Notes: generated by a model from the sequence alone, not told the origin. A DNA stretch of 64,000 nucleotides from Nocardioides litoris (GCF_006346315.1 NZ_VDMR01000009.1:207122-271121); one strand, 5' to 3'; numbered from the stretch's first letter, positions 43,105 to 51,729 are shown. Program-made: numbers and translations.

Positions 43105-43799
43105 TGGGCACGCCGGCACTGGTGCTCGACTTCGGTGGGCCGGTGCTGGTGACGCCCTTCGAGCTCGTCGCCGACGACCCCGACGGTCCCGCCCACGCGC
43201 TGCTCCACGAGCGTGGGCCGCTGGCCACCGCCGAGCGCCCCGACCCGGTCTGGGAGGACCTGCAGGCCGGCCGCATCACCGAGCGCGCCTACTGGCAGGC
43301 CCGGGCCGAGGAGTGGCACGACGCGGGCGGGCACGGGTCCGACATCCGGGCGATGATCGCGCACCTCTACGAGCCGCCGCGCCCGGCGCTGGTGCGCGAG
43401 GGTGCGCGTCGGCTGGTGCGCGACGCGCGCGCCGACGGTCGGCGGATCGGCATCCTGACCAACGACCTGCGCGCGTTCCACACCCAGGAGTGGATCGACG
43501 GCATCGAGGTCGTCGGCGACGTCGACACCGTCGTCGACGGCTCGGTCGAGGGACACCTCAAGCCGGCGCCGCGGCTCTACGAGTTGCTCGCCGAGCGGCT
43601 CGAGGTCAGGTTCGCCGACATGGTGTTCGTGGACGACCAGATGACCAACGTGCGCGGGGCCGAGGCCCTCGGCATCCCGTCGGTGTGGTTCGACCCGGCC
43701 CACCCCGAGGCGGCGTTCGCCGCGGCACGCGAGCTGATGGGCCTGCCCTCCGACCCGGGGGACGCCGTACCCGGACACGAGGAGGACGACCGTGGTTGA
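43104..43799 (+). CDS. HAD-family hydrolase
   Basis: This 231-residue protein has motif I VLDFGGPVL (Asp nucleophile), motif II ILTND, the Lys of motif III in GHLKPAP, and motif IV VFVDDQMTNV. The DFGG form is typical of subfamily IA phosphatases/dehalogenase-like proteins. Lying between the Rieske oxygenase and its reductase, it is a second candidate for removing phosphate from an aryl-phosphate intermediate or its hydroxylated product. It overlaps both neighbours. Confidence 0.82.
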   Translation: MGTPALVLDFGGPVLVTPFELVADDPDGPAHALLHERGPLATAERPDPVWEDLQAGRITERAYWQARAEEWHDAGGHGSDIRAMIAHLYEPPRPALVREGARRLVRDARADGRRIGILTNDLRAFHTQEWIDGIEVVGDVDTVVDGSVEGHLKPAPRLYELLAERLEVRFADMVFVDDQMTNVRGAEALGIPSVWFDPAHPEAAFAAARELMGLPSDPGDAVPGHEEDDRG

Positions 43800-44769
43800 G
43801 CAGCGCGAGCTCCGCGTCACCCAGATGACCCTCGAGGCCGAGGGCGTCCTGTCGCTGCGGCTGGCCCGCATCGAGAGCGACGGCCCGCTGCCCGCGTGGG
43901 AGCCCGGGGCGCACATCGACGTCTACGTCCCCGACGGCTCCACGCGCCAGTACTCCCTGTGCGGCGACCCCCGGGACCTGTCGTCCTGGCAGGTCGCGGT
44001 GCTGCGCGAGCCGGAGGGCCGTGGCGGGTCAGCGTACCTGCACGACGAGCTGCGCGTCGGCGACCGCCTGAAGGTCACCCGGCCCAAGCAGAGCTTCGCG
44101 CTCGAGGAAGCGCCCTTCCACGCGCTCGTGGCCGGAGGCGTCGGCATCACCCCGATCATGGCGTTCGCCGAGCACCTCGACCGCGAGGGTCGGCCGTTCC
44201 GGCTGGTGTACGGCGGGCGCAGCGAGCAGACCATGGCGTTCCGCCAGCGCCTGGCGCGACTCGGTGACCGGGTCACGTTCCTCGCCGAGGACCGCGACGG
44301 CCGCCCGGACCTCGAGGCCGTGCTCAAGGACCTGCCGGCCGACGGTCTCGTCTACGTCTGCGGCCCGCTGCCGCTCCTGCGAGCCGTCGAGGCCGCGGCC
44401 GAGACCGTCCACGGCCCCGACCAGGACGTCGTCCGCTTCGAGCTCTTCAGCAGCGCCGGCGTCGAGCGTGCGGCTCCTCCCGGCGACGACGCCCCCGCCG
44501 GCGAGGGCTACGAGCTCGTCCTGGCGCGCTCGGGCCACACCCTGCGCCTGCAGCCCGACGCCAACATCCTCGACAAGGTGCTCGCCGTCGGGGTCGAGGT
44601 CGAGAACGACTGCCGTGACGGCATCTGCGGCTCCTGCATCACCTCTGTGCTCTCCGGGACCGTGGACCACCGCGACCTCGTGCTCACCAAGCGGGAGAAG
44701 GCAGCCGGCGACAAGATGCTGATCTGCTGCTCCAAGCCCACCTGCGACCGACTGGAGCTCGACCTGTGA
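43792..44769 (+). CDS. Phthalate-dioxygenase-reductase-type oxidoreductase
   Basis: This 325-residue protein has an FMN-binding domain (RQYSLCGDP), an NAD-binding domain (HALVAGGVGITPIMAF, YVCGPLPLLRAV) and a C-terminal plant-type [2Fe-2S] ferredoxin (CRDGICGSC plus a later Cys in MLICCSK). It transfers electrons from NADH to the Rieske oxygenase at 41559. Domain order is that of class IA reductases such as VanB and PDR. The GTG overlaps the HAD end by 8 bases. Confidence 0.9.
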   Translation: MVEQRELRVTQMTLEAEGVLSLRLARIESDGPLPAWEPGAHIDVYVPDGSTRQYSLCGDPRDLSSWQVAVLREPEGRGGSAYLHDELRVGDRLKVTRPKQSFALEEAPFHALVAGGVGITPIMAFAEHLDREGRPFRLVYGGRSEQTMAFRQRLARLGDRVTFLAEDRDGRPDLEAVLKDLPADGLVYVCGPLPLLRAVEAAAETVHGPDQDVVRFELFSSAGVERAAPPGDDAPAGEGYELVLARSGHTLRLQPDANILDKVLAVGVEVENDCRDGICGSCITSVLSGTVDHRDLVLTKREKAAGDKMLICCSKPTCDRLELDL

Positions 44770-45578
44770 CGACCCCGACCGCACCCCCCGAGGGCGGGTG
44801 GACCGTCGCGGCGGTGGCCGCCGAGCTGCTGCGCTGCGAGGACGAGCGCATCGAGCGCCCGCCCTTCACCGACGACTGGCCCGACCTCGACCTCGACACC
44901 GGGTACGAGGTCCAGGACCTCAACCTGCAGGCGCGGCTCGACCGTGGCGAGAAGCTCGTCGGGGTCAAGCTCGGGCTCACCAGCGTGGCCAAGCAGCAGC
45001 GGATGGGTGTGCACTCCCCGTTCGTCGCCTGGCTCACCGACGCGATGGTGCTCGACGCAGGCGACCCGGTGCCGCAGTCCCGGCTCATCCACCCCCGGGT
45101 CGAGCCCGAGATCGTCCTCGTGATGGGCGAGCGGCTCGAGGGCCCCGACGTCACCCGTGAGCAGGCGATGGCGGCGGTGGCCTCCGTGCACGGCGGGGTC
45201 GAGGTCATCGACAGCCGCTACCAGGACTTCCGCTTCAAGGCCGGCGACGTCGCGGCCGACAACGCCTCCTCGGCGGCGTACGTCGTCGGGTCGGTCGCGC
45301 GGGCGCCCGCCGACCTCGACCTGGCCGCCGAGGCCGTCCGCGTCGAGGTCGACGGCGAGATCGTTGACACCGCCACGGGGGCCGCCGTGCAGGGGCACCC
45401 GGGCGAGGCCCTCGCCCTGGCCGCCAACGACCTGGCCCGCCGAGGCCACGCCATCGAGGCCGGCTGGGTCGTCCTGACCGGTGGCATGACCGACGCCGTG
45501 TTCGCCCCGCCCGGGGTGTCGGTGACCGCGCACTTCGACCACCTGGGGTCGGTCCGCATCGACGGCGGGGAGGGCTGA
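44766..45578 (+). CDS. 2-oxo-3-hexenedioate (4-oxalocrotonate) decarboxylase, DmpH-like
   Basis: This 270-residue protein belongs to the fumarylacetoacetase-like hydratase/decarboxylase family: LVGVKLGLTSVAKQQRMGV, RVEPEIVLVMGERL (Glu metal ligands), and EVIDSRYQDFRFKAGDVAADN. It stands next to a tautomerase and a semialdehyde dehydrogenase, which makes the decarboxylase of the oxalocrotonate branch more likely than a hydratase; the paralogue at 48948 would be the hydratase. The GTG overlaps the reductase stop. Confidence 0.8.
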   Translation: MTTPTAPPEGGWTVAAVAAELLRCEDERIERPPFTDDWPDLDLDTGYEVQDLNLQARLDRGEKLVGVKLGLTSVAKQQRMGVHSPFVAWLTDAMVLDAGDPVPQSRLIHPRVEPEIVLVMGERLEGPDVTREQAMAAVASVHGGVEVIDSRYQDFRFKAGDVAADNASSAAYVVGSVARAPADLDLAAEAVRVEVDGEIVDTATGAAVQGHPGEALALAANDLARRGHAIEAGWVVLTGGMTDAVFAPPGVSVTAHFDHLGSVRIDGGEG

Positions 45579-45581
45579 GCC

Positions 45582-45797
45582 GTGCCGTTGATCGAGGTCA
45601 CGCTCGTCGAGGGCCGCAGCTCCGAGCAGCTCCGCGCCCTGATCACCGGCCTGACCCAGGCCGCGGTCGACGCGGTCGACGCCCCGGTCGCCGCCGTCCG
45701 TGTCGTCGTGCGCGAGGTGCCCGCCACCCACTGGGCCGCCGGCGACGAGACCATCGCCGAGCGTCGGGCCCGGCAACCGCAGGAGGAGACCCCATGA
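45582..45797 (+). CDS. 4-oxalocrotonate tautomerase
   Basis: This 71-residue protein begins (M)PLIEVTLVEGRSSEQLRALI, where Pro1 is the catalytic base after Met removal. It converts 2-hydroxymuconate to 2-oxo-3-hexenedioate in the dehydrogenative branch of meta-cleavage. It is placed between the decarboxylase and the semialdehyde dehydrogenase and overlaps the latter (ATGA). Confidence 0.9.
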   Translation: MPLIEVTLVEGRSSEQLRALITGLTQAAVDAVDAPVAAVRVVVREVPATHWAAGDETIAERRARQPQEETP

Positions 45798-47239
45798 GCC
45801 AGGACCGTCAGCACTTCGGCCACGTCATCGACGGCGAGGAGGTCGGCTCCGCCGACGGCCGCACCTTCGAGGTCCAGAACCCGTGGACCCAGGAGGTCTG
45901 GGCCGACGCCGCCGAGGGCGGACCCGACGACGCGGCGCGCGCCGTCGCGAGCTCGCGGCGCGCCTTCGACGAGGGCGACTGGCCCCGGATGGGCCGCGCC
46001 GAGCGGGCGAAGGCGATCCACCGGCTCGCCGACGTCCTGGCGGCCCACACCGACGAGCTGGCCACTGCCGACACCACCGACATGGGCAAGCCGCTCGCGC
46101 AGGCCCGGCACGACGTCGGCCGCTCGGTGTGGAACTTCCGGTTCTTCGCCGACCACCAGCGCGACCACGTCGGCGAGGTCTACCCGATGGACTCGGGCCA
46201 CCACACCTACAGTGAGTACGGCCCCGCCGGGGTCGTCGCCGCCATCAGCCCCTGGAACTTCCCCCTCATGATGGCCAGCTGGAAGGTCGCGCCTGCCATC
46301 GCCTGGGGCAACACCTGCGTCATCAAGCCCTCGGAGGACACCCCGGCCTCGGTGACCATGCTCGGCCGCCTGGCGGTCGAGGCCGGTCTGCCGCCCGGCG
46401 TCATCAACGTCCTCAACGGCCACGGCGACCCGGCAGGCTCCTCGCTCGTGGCCGACGACCGCGTCGACCGGGTCACCTTCACCGGCTCCTCGGTCACCGG
46501 CCGTGCCGTGATGGCCTCGGCCGCGACGCACCTCGCCCCGGTCTCGCTCGAGCTCGGCGGCAAGGGCGCCAACATCGTCTTCGACGACGCCGACCTCGAC
46601 AACGCCGTGCACTGGGCCGTCGAGGCGATCTTCCGCAACGCCGGCCAGATCTGCCTCGCGGGCTCGCGGCTCTACGTCGGCGCCGGCGTCTACGACGAGT
46701 TCATGGACCGCTTCGTCGCCGCCGCCGAGGCGCTGACCGTCGGCGACCCCGTCGACCCGGCCACCCGGTTCTCGTGCCTGGCCAGCAAGCGCCACTTCGC
46801 CAAGGTGGCGTCGTACGTCGAGGGCCTGGAGACCGATGGCGGCAAGGTGCTGACCGGTGGTGTCGACGGGGACGGGCGCTGGATCGTGCGACCCACGATC
46901 GTCACCGACCTGCCGCTGACCGCCCCGGCGTACTGCGAGGAGATCTTCGGACCCGTCTGCGTCGTCAACCGCTTCGAGAGCGAGGAGGAGGTCGTGGCGA
47001 TGGCCAACGACAGCCGCTACGGCCTCAACGCGATGCTCTTCACCGAGAACCTCTCGCGCGCGCACCGCGTCGCCTCGCAGCTGCGTGCCGGCACCGTGTG
47101 GGTCAACTGCTTCTTCATCCGCGACCTGCGCACGCCGTTCGGGGGAGCGGGCGACTCCGGTGTCGGGCGCGAGGGCGGCAACTTCAGCCGCGAGTTCTTC
47201 ACCGAGCCCAAGGCCGTAGTCATGCAGATCCGCCGCTGA
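45794..47239 (+). CDS. 2-hydroxymuconic semialdehyde dehydrogenase, DmpC/XylG-like
   Basis: This 481-residue aldehyde dehydrogenase has the NAD-binding FTGSSVTG, the catalytic Glu in LELGGKGAN and Cys in NAGQICLAGSR. WVNCFFIRDLRTPFGG near the C-terminus is characteristic of hydroxymuconic semialdehyde dehydrogenases. It oxidises the extradiol cleavage product to 2-hydroxymuconate. Context on both sides supports this. Confidence 0.9.
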   Translation: MSQDRQHFGHVIDGEEVGSADGRTFEVQNPWTQEVWADAAEGGPDDAARAVASSRRAFDEGDWPRMGRAERAKAIHRLADVLAAHTDELATADTTDMGKPLAQARHDVGRSVWNFRFFADHQRDHVGEVYPMDSGHHTYSEYGPAGVVAAISPWNFPLMMASWKVAPAIAWGNTCVIKPSEDTPASVTMLGRLAVEAGLPPGVINVLNGHGDPAGSSLVADDRVDRVTFTGSSVTGRAVMASAATHLAPVSLELGGKGANIVFDDADLDNAVHWAVEAIFRNAGQICLAGSRLYVGAGVYDEFMDRFVAAAEALTVGDPVDPATRFSCLASKRHFAKVASYVEGLETDGGKVLTGGVDGDGRWIVRPTIVTDLPLTAPAYCEEIFGPVCVVNRFESEEEVVAMANDSRYGLNAMLFTENLSRAHRVASQLRAGTVWVNCFFIRDLRTPFGGAGDSGVGREGGNFSREFFTEPKAVVMQIRR

Positions 47240-47243
47240 CGAC

Positions 47244-48074
47244 ATGACGGCCACTTCGCCCGAGATCGCCCGGACCGTCGACGTCCGGGGCGTGGCGACC
47301 AACTACCACGACGTCGGCTGCGGAGACGCGGTGCTGCTGGTCCACGGCTCGGGGCCGGGGGTGACAGCGTGGGCCAACTGGCGGCTCACCATGCCGGCGC
47401 TCGCCGAGCGCCTGCGGGTGGTGGCACCCGACGTGCCCGGCTTCGGCTACACCGAGCGGACCGGCACGGTGTCCTACGACCTCGACGGCTGGACCGATCA
47501 CCTCGTGGCCTTCCTCGAGGCGCTCGACCTGCCGCGAGTGCACGTGGTGGGCAACAGCTTCGGCGGAGCGCTGGCCCTCAGCCTCGCGACCCGACGCCCA
47601 GACCTCGTCGACCGGCTGGTGCTGATGGGCAGTGTCGGGGTCACGTTCGACATCACGCCCGGTCTGGACGCGGTGTGGGGCTTCGAGCCCTCGCTCGACA
47701 ACATGCGACGACTGCTCGACGTCTTCGCCCACGACCGGTCGCTGGTCAGCGACGAGCTGGCGGCCTCCCGGCTCGCGGCGGCCACCCGGCCCGGCGTCCA
47801 GGAGGCGTTCAGTGCCATGTTCCCGGCGCCCCGCCAGCGCATCGTGGACGCGCTGACGATCGACGAGGACCTGGTCCGTGGCATCGAGGCGCCGGTGCTG
47901 GTCGTCCACGGCCGCGACGACCGGGTGATCCCGCTCGCCACCTCCCTGCGCCTGCTGGAGCTGGTCGACCACGCGCGGCTGCACGTCTTCGGTCGGTGCG
48001 GTCACTGGGTGCAGATCGAGCACGCGGCGGCCTTCAACCGGCTCGTCTCCGACTTCCTGACCGCGCCGGCATGA
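47244..48074 (+). CDS. 2-hydroxymuconic semialdehyde hydrolase, DmpD/XylF-like
   Basis: This 276-residue alpha/beta hydrolase of the C-C hydrolase family has HGSGPGVTAWANW, nucleophile Ser in VVGNSFGGAL, Asp in HGRDDRVIP and His in GRCGHWVQIEHA. It is a paralogue of HsaD. It would cleave methyl-substituted ring-fission products that the dehydrogenase cannot use, giving the hydrolytic branch. It ends with a 4-base overlap with the second IclR gene. Confidence 0.88.
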   Translation: MTATSPEIARTVDVRGVATNYHDVGCGDAVLLVHGSGPGVTAWANWRLTMPALAERLRVVAPDVPGFGYTERTGTVSYDLDGWTDHLVAFLEALDLPRVHVVGNSFGGALALSLATRRPDLVDRLVLMGSVGVTFDITPGLDAVWGFEPSLDNMRRLLDVFAHDRSLVSDELAASRLAAATRPGVQEAFSAMFPAPRQRIVDALTIDEDLVRGIEAPVLVVHGRDDRVIPLATSLRLLELVDHARLHVFGRCGHWVQIEHAAAFNRLVSDFLTAPA

Positions 48075-48868
48075 CCACGACCGGCACACCTGAGAGCTCC
48101 GTCGAGGGCCGCCTCCCTCGACACCCCGGCCCCGACGCCACGACCGTGCTCGGCAAGGCGGTCCTGGTGCTGCGCGCGTTCACCACCGAGGACCGCGGGG
48201 TGACCCTGGCGGAGCTGGGACGGCGCACCGGCCTGGCCAAGGGCACCCTGCACCGCGTGTGCGGCGACCTGGTGGGCGCCGGGATGCTGGAGCGGCGCGA
48301 CGGCCACTACCGCCTGGGCCGGCTGATGTTCGAGCTGGGGATGCGGGCCTCGGTCGAGCGCGACCTGCTCGAGGTGGCGACGCCGTTCCTCGAGGAGCTG
48401 CGCGCGGCGGTCGACGAGACCGTCCACCTCGGGGTCCGCGACGGCACCGAGGTCGTCTACGTCGCCAAGCTCGTCGGCCACCGGCAGACCGCGGCACCTT
48501 CGCGCGCCGGTGGTCGGTGGGGCCTGTCCTGCACCGCGGTCGGCAAGGCCCTCCTGGCCCACGCCCCCGCCGAGGTGCTGGACGAGGTGGTGCGGGCCGG
48601 CCTGACCCGCCACACCGCCCGGACCGTGACCGCACCCGGGATCCTGGCCGGCCAGCTCGAGCAGGTGCGCCGGACGGGGGTCGCCTTCGAGTTCGAGGAG
48701 TCACGGACGGGTGTGGTGTGCGTTGGCGCGCCGGTCTTCGACTCCCGCGGCGAGGCGGTGGCCGCGGTGAGCGTGGCCGGCCCCGTCACCCGGTTCCGTC
48801 CGCAGGCCGGGGCCGACCGGGTGCGCGCAGCCGCCCGCGGCATCTCGGCCACCCTGGCTCGAGGCTGA
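48071..48868 (+). CDS. IclR-family transcriptional regulator (second)
   Basis: This 265-residue protein has a winged HTH (VTLAELGRRTGLAKGTLHRV) and an effector domain (ETVHLGVRDGTEVVYVAKL, CTAVGKALLAHAP, VCVGAPVFDSRGEAVAAVS). It is embedded in the meta-cleavage operon, translationally coupled to the hydrolase. A palindrome of the type found by the first IclR gene lies just downstream (48888-48904), before the hydratase operon. Confidence 0.9.
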   Translation: MTTTGTPESSVEGRLPRHPGPDATTVLGKAVLVLRAFTTEDRGVTLAELGRRTGLAKGTLHRVCGDLVGAGMLERRDGHYRLGRLMFELGMRASVERDLLEVATPFLEELRAAVDETVHLGVRDGTEVVYVAKLVGHRQTAAPSRAGGRWGLSCTAVGKALLAHAPAEVLDEVVRAGLTRHTARTVTAPGILAGQLEQVRRTGVAFEFEESRTGVVCVGAPVFDSRGEAVAAVSVAGPVTRFRPQAGADRVRAAARGISATLARG

Positions 48869-48887
48869 GAGGGTGGCGCCGGCCAGG

Positions 48888-48904
48888 GTTCCGGTCACCG
48901 GAAC
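48888..48904. promoter_or_regulatory. Candidate IclR operator GTTCCG-N5-CGGAAC
   Basis: Perfect 7-bp arms GTTCCGG and CCGGAAC around TCA lie 43 bases before the hydratase start. It has the same half-sites and spacing as 34688-34704 and 35367-35383, suggesting coordinated control of both parts of the cluster. Its position favours GTG 48948 over 48873 as the hydratase start. Confidence 0.6.
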
Positions 48905-48947
48905 GCCGTCCGTGCCGGCGGGTGGCGCGGACCTGCACGCTGGCTCC

Positions 48948-49754
48948 GTGACCACCTCCGAGAAGCTCTCCGCGACCGAGCAGGCCGTCGAGCGCCTCGC
49001 GCTCGCCCAGCAGGCGCAGACCCCGTGCGCGCCGGTGCGCGACCTGATCGGGGCCGACGCCGCCGCGGCGTACGCCGTCCAGCGCGCCGGCATCGCCCGC
49101 CGCGTCGAGTCCGGGGCCACGGTCGTCGGTCGCAAGGTCGGCCTGACCTCGCCCGCGGTCCAGGCCCAGCTCGGTGTCGACCAGCCCGACCTCGGCGTGC
49201 TGCTCGACGACATGGGCCACCCGGACGGCGCGACCGTCGCCCGGGCGGGCCTGCTCCAACCCAAGGTCGAGGCCGAGGTCGCGTTCGTGCTCGGCGCCGA
49301 CCTGGTCGACGGCGACCTCGGGCCCGACCAGGTCAGGGCCGCTGTGGACCACGCGGTCGCGGCGATCGAGATCGTCGACAGCCGCATCGCCGGGTGGGAC
49401 ATCACCTTCACCGACACCGTCGCCGACAACGGGTCCAGCGCGCTCTACGTGCTCGGCACGACGACCCGGACCCTGGCCGAGGTCGAGCCGATCGACGTCG
49501 AGATGACGATGACCCGCAACGGCGAGGTCGTCTCGACCGGCAACGGTGCCGCCTGCCTCGGCGACCCGCTGCTCGCCCTCGCCTGGCTCGCGCGCACCGC
49601 CCGAAACTTCGGCGAGCCGCTCCGCGCCGGTCAGGTCATCCTCTCCGGTGCCCTCGGACCGATGGTCACCGTCGAGCCCGGCGACACCTTCGCGGCCCAC
49701 ATCTCCGGACTCGGCACCGTGTCCGTCACCTTCGACGAGGAGCAGCACGCATGA
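48948..49754 (+). CDS. 2-oxopent-4-enoate hydratase, DmpE/MhpD-like
   Basis: This 268-residue protein has VVGRKVGLTSPAVQAQLGV, PKVEAEVAFVLGADL and EIVDSRIAGWDITFTDTVAD, the metal-binding and active-site segments of the hydratase family. It adds water to give 4-hydroxy-2-oxovalerate. It is first of a hydratase-dehydrogenase-aldolase trio (as in dmpEFG or hsaEGF); it may serve both the phenol and steroid pathways. The start is set after the operator. Confidence 0.88.
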   Translation: MTTSEKLSATEQAVERLALAQQAQTPCAPVRDLIGADAAAAYAVQRAGIARRVESGATVVGRKVGLTSPAVQAQLGVDQPDLGVLLDDMGHPDGATVARAGLLQPKVEAEVAFVLGADLVDGDLGPDQVRAAVDHAVAAIEIVDSRIAGWDITFTDTVADNGSSALYVLGTTTRTLAEVEPIDVEMTMTRNGEVVSTGNGAACLGDPLLALAWLARTARNFGEPLRAGQVILSGALGPMVTVEPGDTFAAHISGLGTVSVTFDEEQHA

Positions 49755-50728
49755 AGACCCCCGGCAGGACCAGCGTGGCCGTCATCGGCTCCGGCAACAT
49801 CGGCACCGACCTGATGATCAAGGTCCTGCGGGTCTCGCAGCACCTCGAGATGGGGGCGATGGTCGGCATCGACCCTGCGTCCGACGGCCTGGCCCGCGCC
49901 GCGCGGATGGGGGTGCCGACCACCGCCGAGGGGGTCGACGGCCTGATGGCGATGGACGGCTTCGACGACATCGACATCGTCTTCGACGCCACCTCGGCCC
50001 GGGCCCACGTCGCCAACGTCGAGAAGCTCGCCGCCCACGGCAAGCGGCTCATCGACCTCACCCCGGCCGCGATCGGCCCGTTCGTGGTGCCGGCGGTCAA
50101 CATCGACGAGCACCTGGACGCGGCGAACGTGAACATGGTGACCTGCGGCGGTCAGGCGACCATCCCGGTCGTCGCCGCGATCTCGCGCGTCGTGCCCGTG
50201 CCGTACGCCGAGATCATCGCCTCGATCTCCTCGAGGTCGGCCGGGCCCGGCACCCGCGCCAACATCGACGAGTTCACCGAGACCACCTCGCACGCCATCG
50301 AGTCGGTCGGCGGGGCCGGGCGCGGCAAGGCGATCATCATCCTCAACCCCGCCGAGCCGCCGCTGATCATGCGCGACACCGTGCTCGCCCTGGTCGTGGC
50401 CCCCGACGAGTCGGTGCACGAGGAGATCCGCGCCTCGGTCGAGAAGATGATCGGCGACGTCGCCGCCTACGTGCCGGGGTACCGCCTCAAGCAACGTGTC
50501 CAGGTCGACCCGATCCCCGACGGCCAACCGGTCCACACCCTGCTGCCCGACGGCGACACGAGCGTCCCCACGCACCAGGTGTCGGTGTTCCTCGAGGTCG
50601 AGGGTGCGGCGCACTACCTCCCGGCGTACGCCGGCAACCTCGACATCATGACCAGCGCCGCGGTCCAGGTGGCCGAGCGCATCGCCCAGCTCAGTACCCA
50701 GCGCGCCACCACGGACGGGACCCTCTGA
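49751..50728 (+). CDS. Acetaldehyde dehydrogenase (acylating), DmpF/HsaG-like
   Basis: This 325-residue protein has the NAD-binding VAVIGSGNIGTDLMIKVL, the catalytic Cys in MVTCGGQATIP, and SSRSAGPGTRANIDEFTET with HAIESVGGAGRGKAI. It converts the aldehyde from the aldolase to an acyl-CoA by channelling within the complex. It overlaps both neighbours. Confidence 0.93.
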   Translation: MKTPGRTSVAVIGSGNIGTDLMIKVLRVSQHLEMGAMVGIDPASDGLARAARMGVPTTAEGVDGLMAMDGFDDIDIVFDATSARAHVANVEKLAAHGKRLIDLTPAAIGPFVVPAVNIDEHLDAANVNMVTCGGQATIPVVAAISRVVPVPYAEIIASISSRSAGPGTRANIDEFTETTSHAIESVGGAGRGKAIIILNPAEPPLIMRDTVLALVVAPDESVHEEIRASVEKMIGDVAAYVPGYRLKQRVQVDPIPDGQPVHTLLPDGDTSVPTHQVSVFLEVEGAAHYLPAYAGNLDIMTSAAVQVAERIAQLSTQRATTDGTL

Positions 50729-51729
50729 TGGCCACGATCTTCGTCCAGGACGTCACGCTTCGCGACGGCATGCACGCCATCCGGCACCGGATCGAGCCCG
50801 CCACGGTCGGTGAGGTCGTCGCGGCCCTCGACGCCGCCGGGGTGGACGCGATCGAGGTCGCCCACGGCGACGGCCTCGCCGGAGGCAGCCTCAACTACGG
50901 CCCCGGGAGCCACACCGACTGGGACTGGATCGACGCCGCCGCCGCCCACCTCACCCACGCCCGCCTGACCACCCTCCTGCTGCCCGGCATCGGCACCATC
51001 GCCGAGCTCAAGGAGGCCTACGAGCGCGGCGTCCGCTCGGTGCGGGTGGCCACCCACTGCACCGAGGCCGACGTCTCGGCGCAGCACATCGCCGTCGCCC
51101 GCGAGATCGGCATGGACGTGTCGGGGTTCTTGATGATGAGCCACATGGCCGACGCCGCCACCTTGGCGCAGCAGGCGAAGCTCATGGAGTCCTACGGCGC
51201 GCACTGCGTCTACGTCACCGACTCGGGCGGCCGGCTGATGATGGACGGCGTGCGGGAGCGGATGCGTGCCTACCGCGACGTCCTCGACCCGGGCACCGAG
51301 ATCGGTATCCACGCCCACGAGAACCTCTCGCTGTCCGTGGCCAACTCCATGGTCGCCGTCGAGGAGGGCGTCACCCGCGTCGACGCCTCGCTGGCCGGTC
51401 AGGGCGCCGGCGCCGGCAACACCCCGATCGAGGCGTTCGTGGCGGTGGCCGACCTCAACGGCTGGAAGCACGGCTGCGACCTCTTCGCCCTCCAGGACGC
51501 CGCCGACGACCTCGTCCGACCGCTCCAGGACCGACCGGTGCGCGTCGACCGGGAGACCCTGACACTGGGCTACGCCGGTGTGTACGGCTCCTTCCTGCGC
51601 CACGCGGAGAGCGCAGCCGAGCGCTACGGCGTCGACGTGCGCACCCTGCTCGTCGAGGTCGGACGGCGCGGTCTGGTGGGCGGCCAGGAGGACATGATCA
51701 CCGACATCGCCCTCGACCTCTCCGCCTGA
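50728..51729 (+). CDS. 4-hydroxy-2-oxovalerate aldolase, DmpG/HsaF-like
   Basis: This 333-residue protein shows VQDVTLRDGMHAIRHRI (catalytic Arg-Asp and metal Asp), GIHAHENLSLSVANSMVAV (metal His-x-His) and ASLAGQGAGAGNTPIE. It splits 4-hydroxy-2-oxoacids to pyruvate and acetaldehyde or propanal, which passes to the preceding dehydrogenase. It is the last gene of the catabolic operon. Confidence 0.93.
   Translation: MATIFVQDVTLRDGMHAIRHRIEPATVGEVVAALDAAGVDAIEVAHGDGLAGGSLNYGPGSHTDWDWIDAAAAHLTHARLTTLLLPGIGTIAELKEAYERGVRSVRVATHCTEADVSAQHIAVAREIGMDVSGFLMMSHMADAATLAQQAKLMESYGAHCVYVTDSGGRLMMDGVRERMRAYRDVLDPGTEIGIHAHENLSLSVANSMVAVEEGVTRVDASLAGQGAGAGNTPIEAFVAVADLNGWKHGCDLFALQDAADDLVRPLQDRPVRVDRETLTLGYAGVYGSFLRHAESAAERYGVDVRTLLVEVGRRGLVGGQEDMITDIALDLSA

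Noticed and set aside
35426..44769. Search for a P450, ferredoxin and reductase set like CreJEF
   Set aside because: No heme-thiolate motif (FxxGxHxCxG) is seen in any frame translated as a real gene; only the Rieske oxygenase and its reductase are present.
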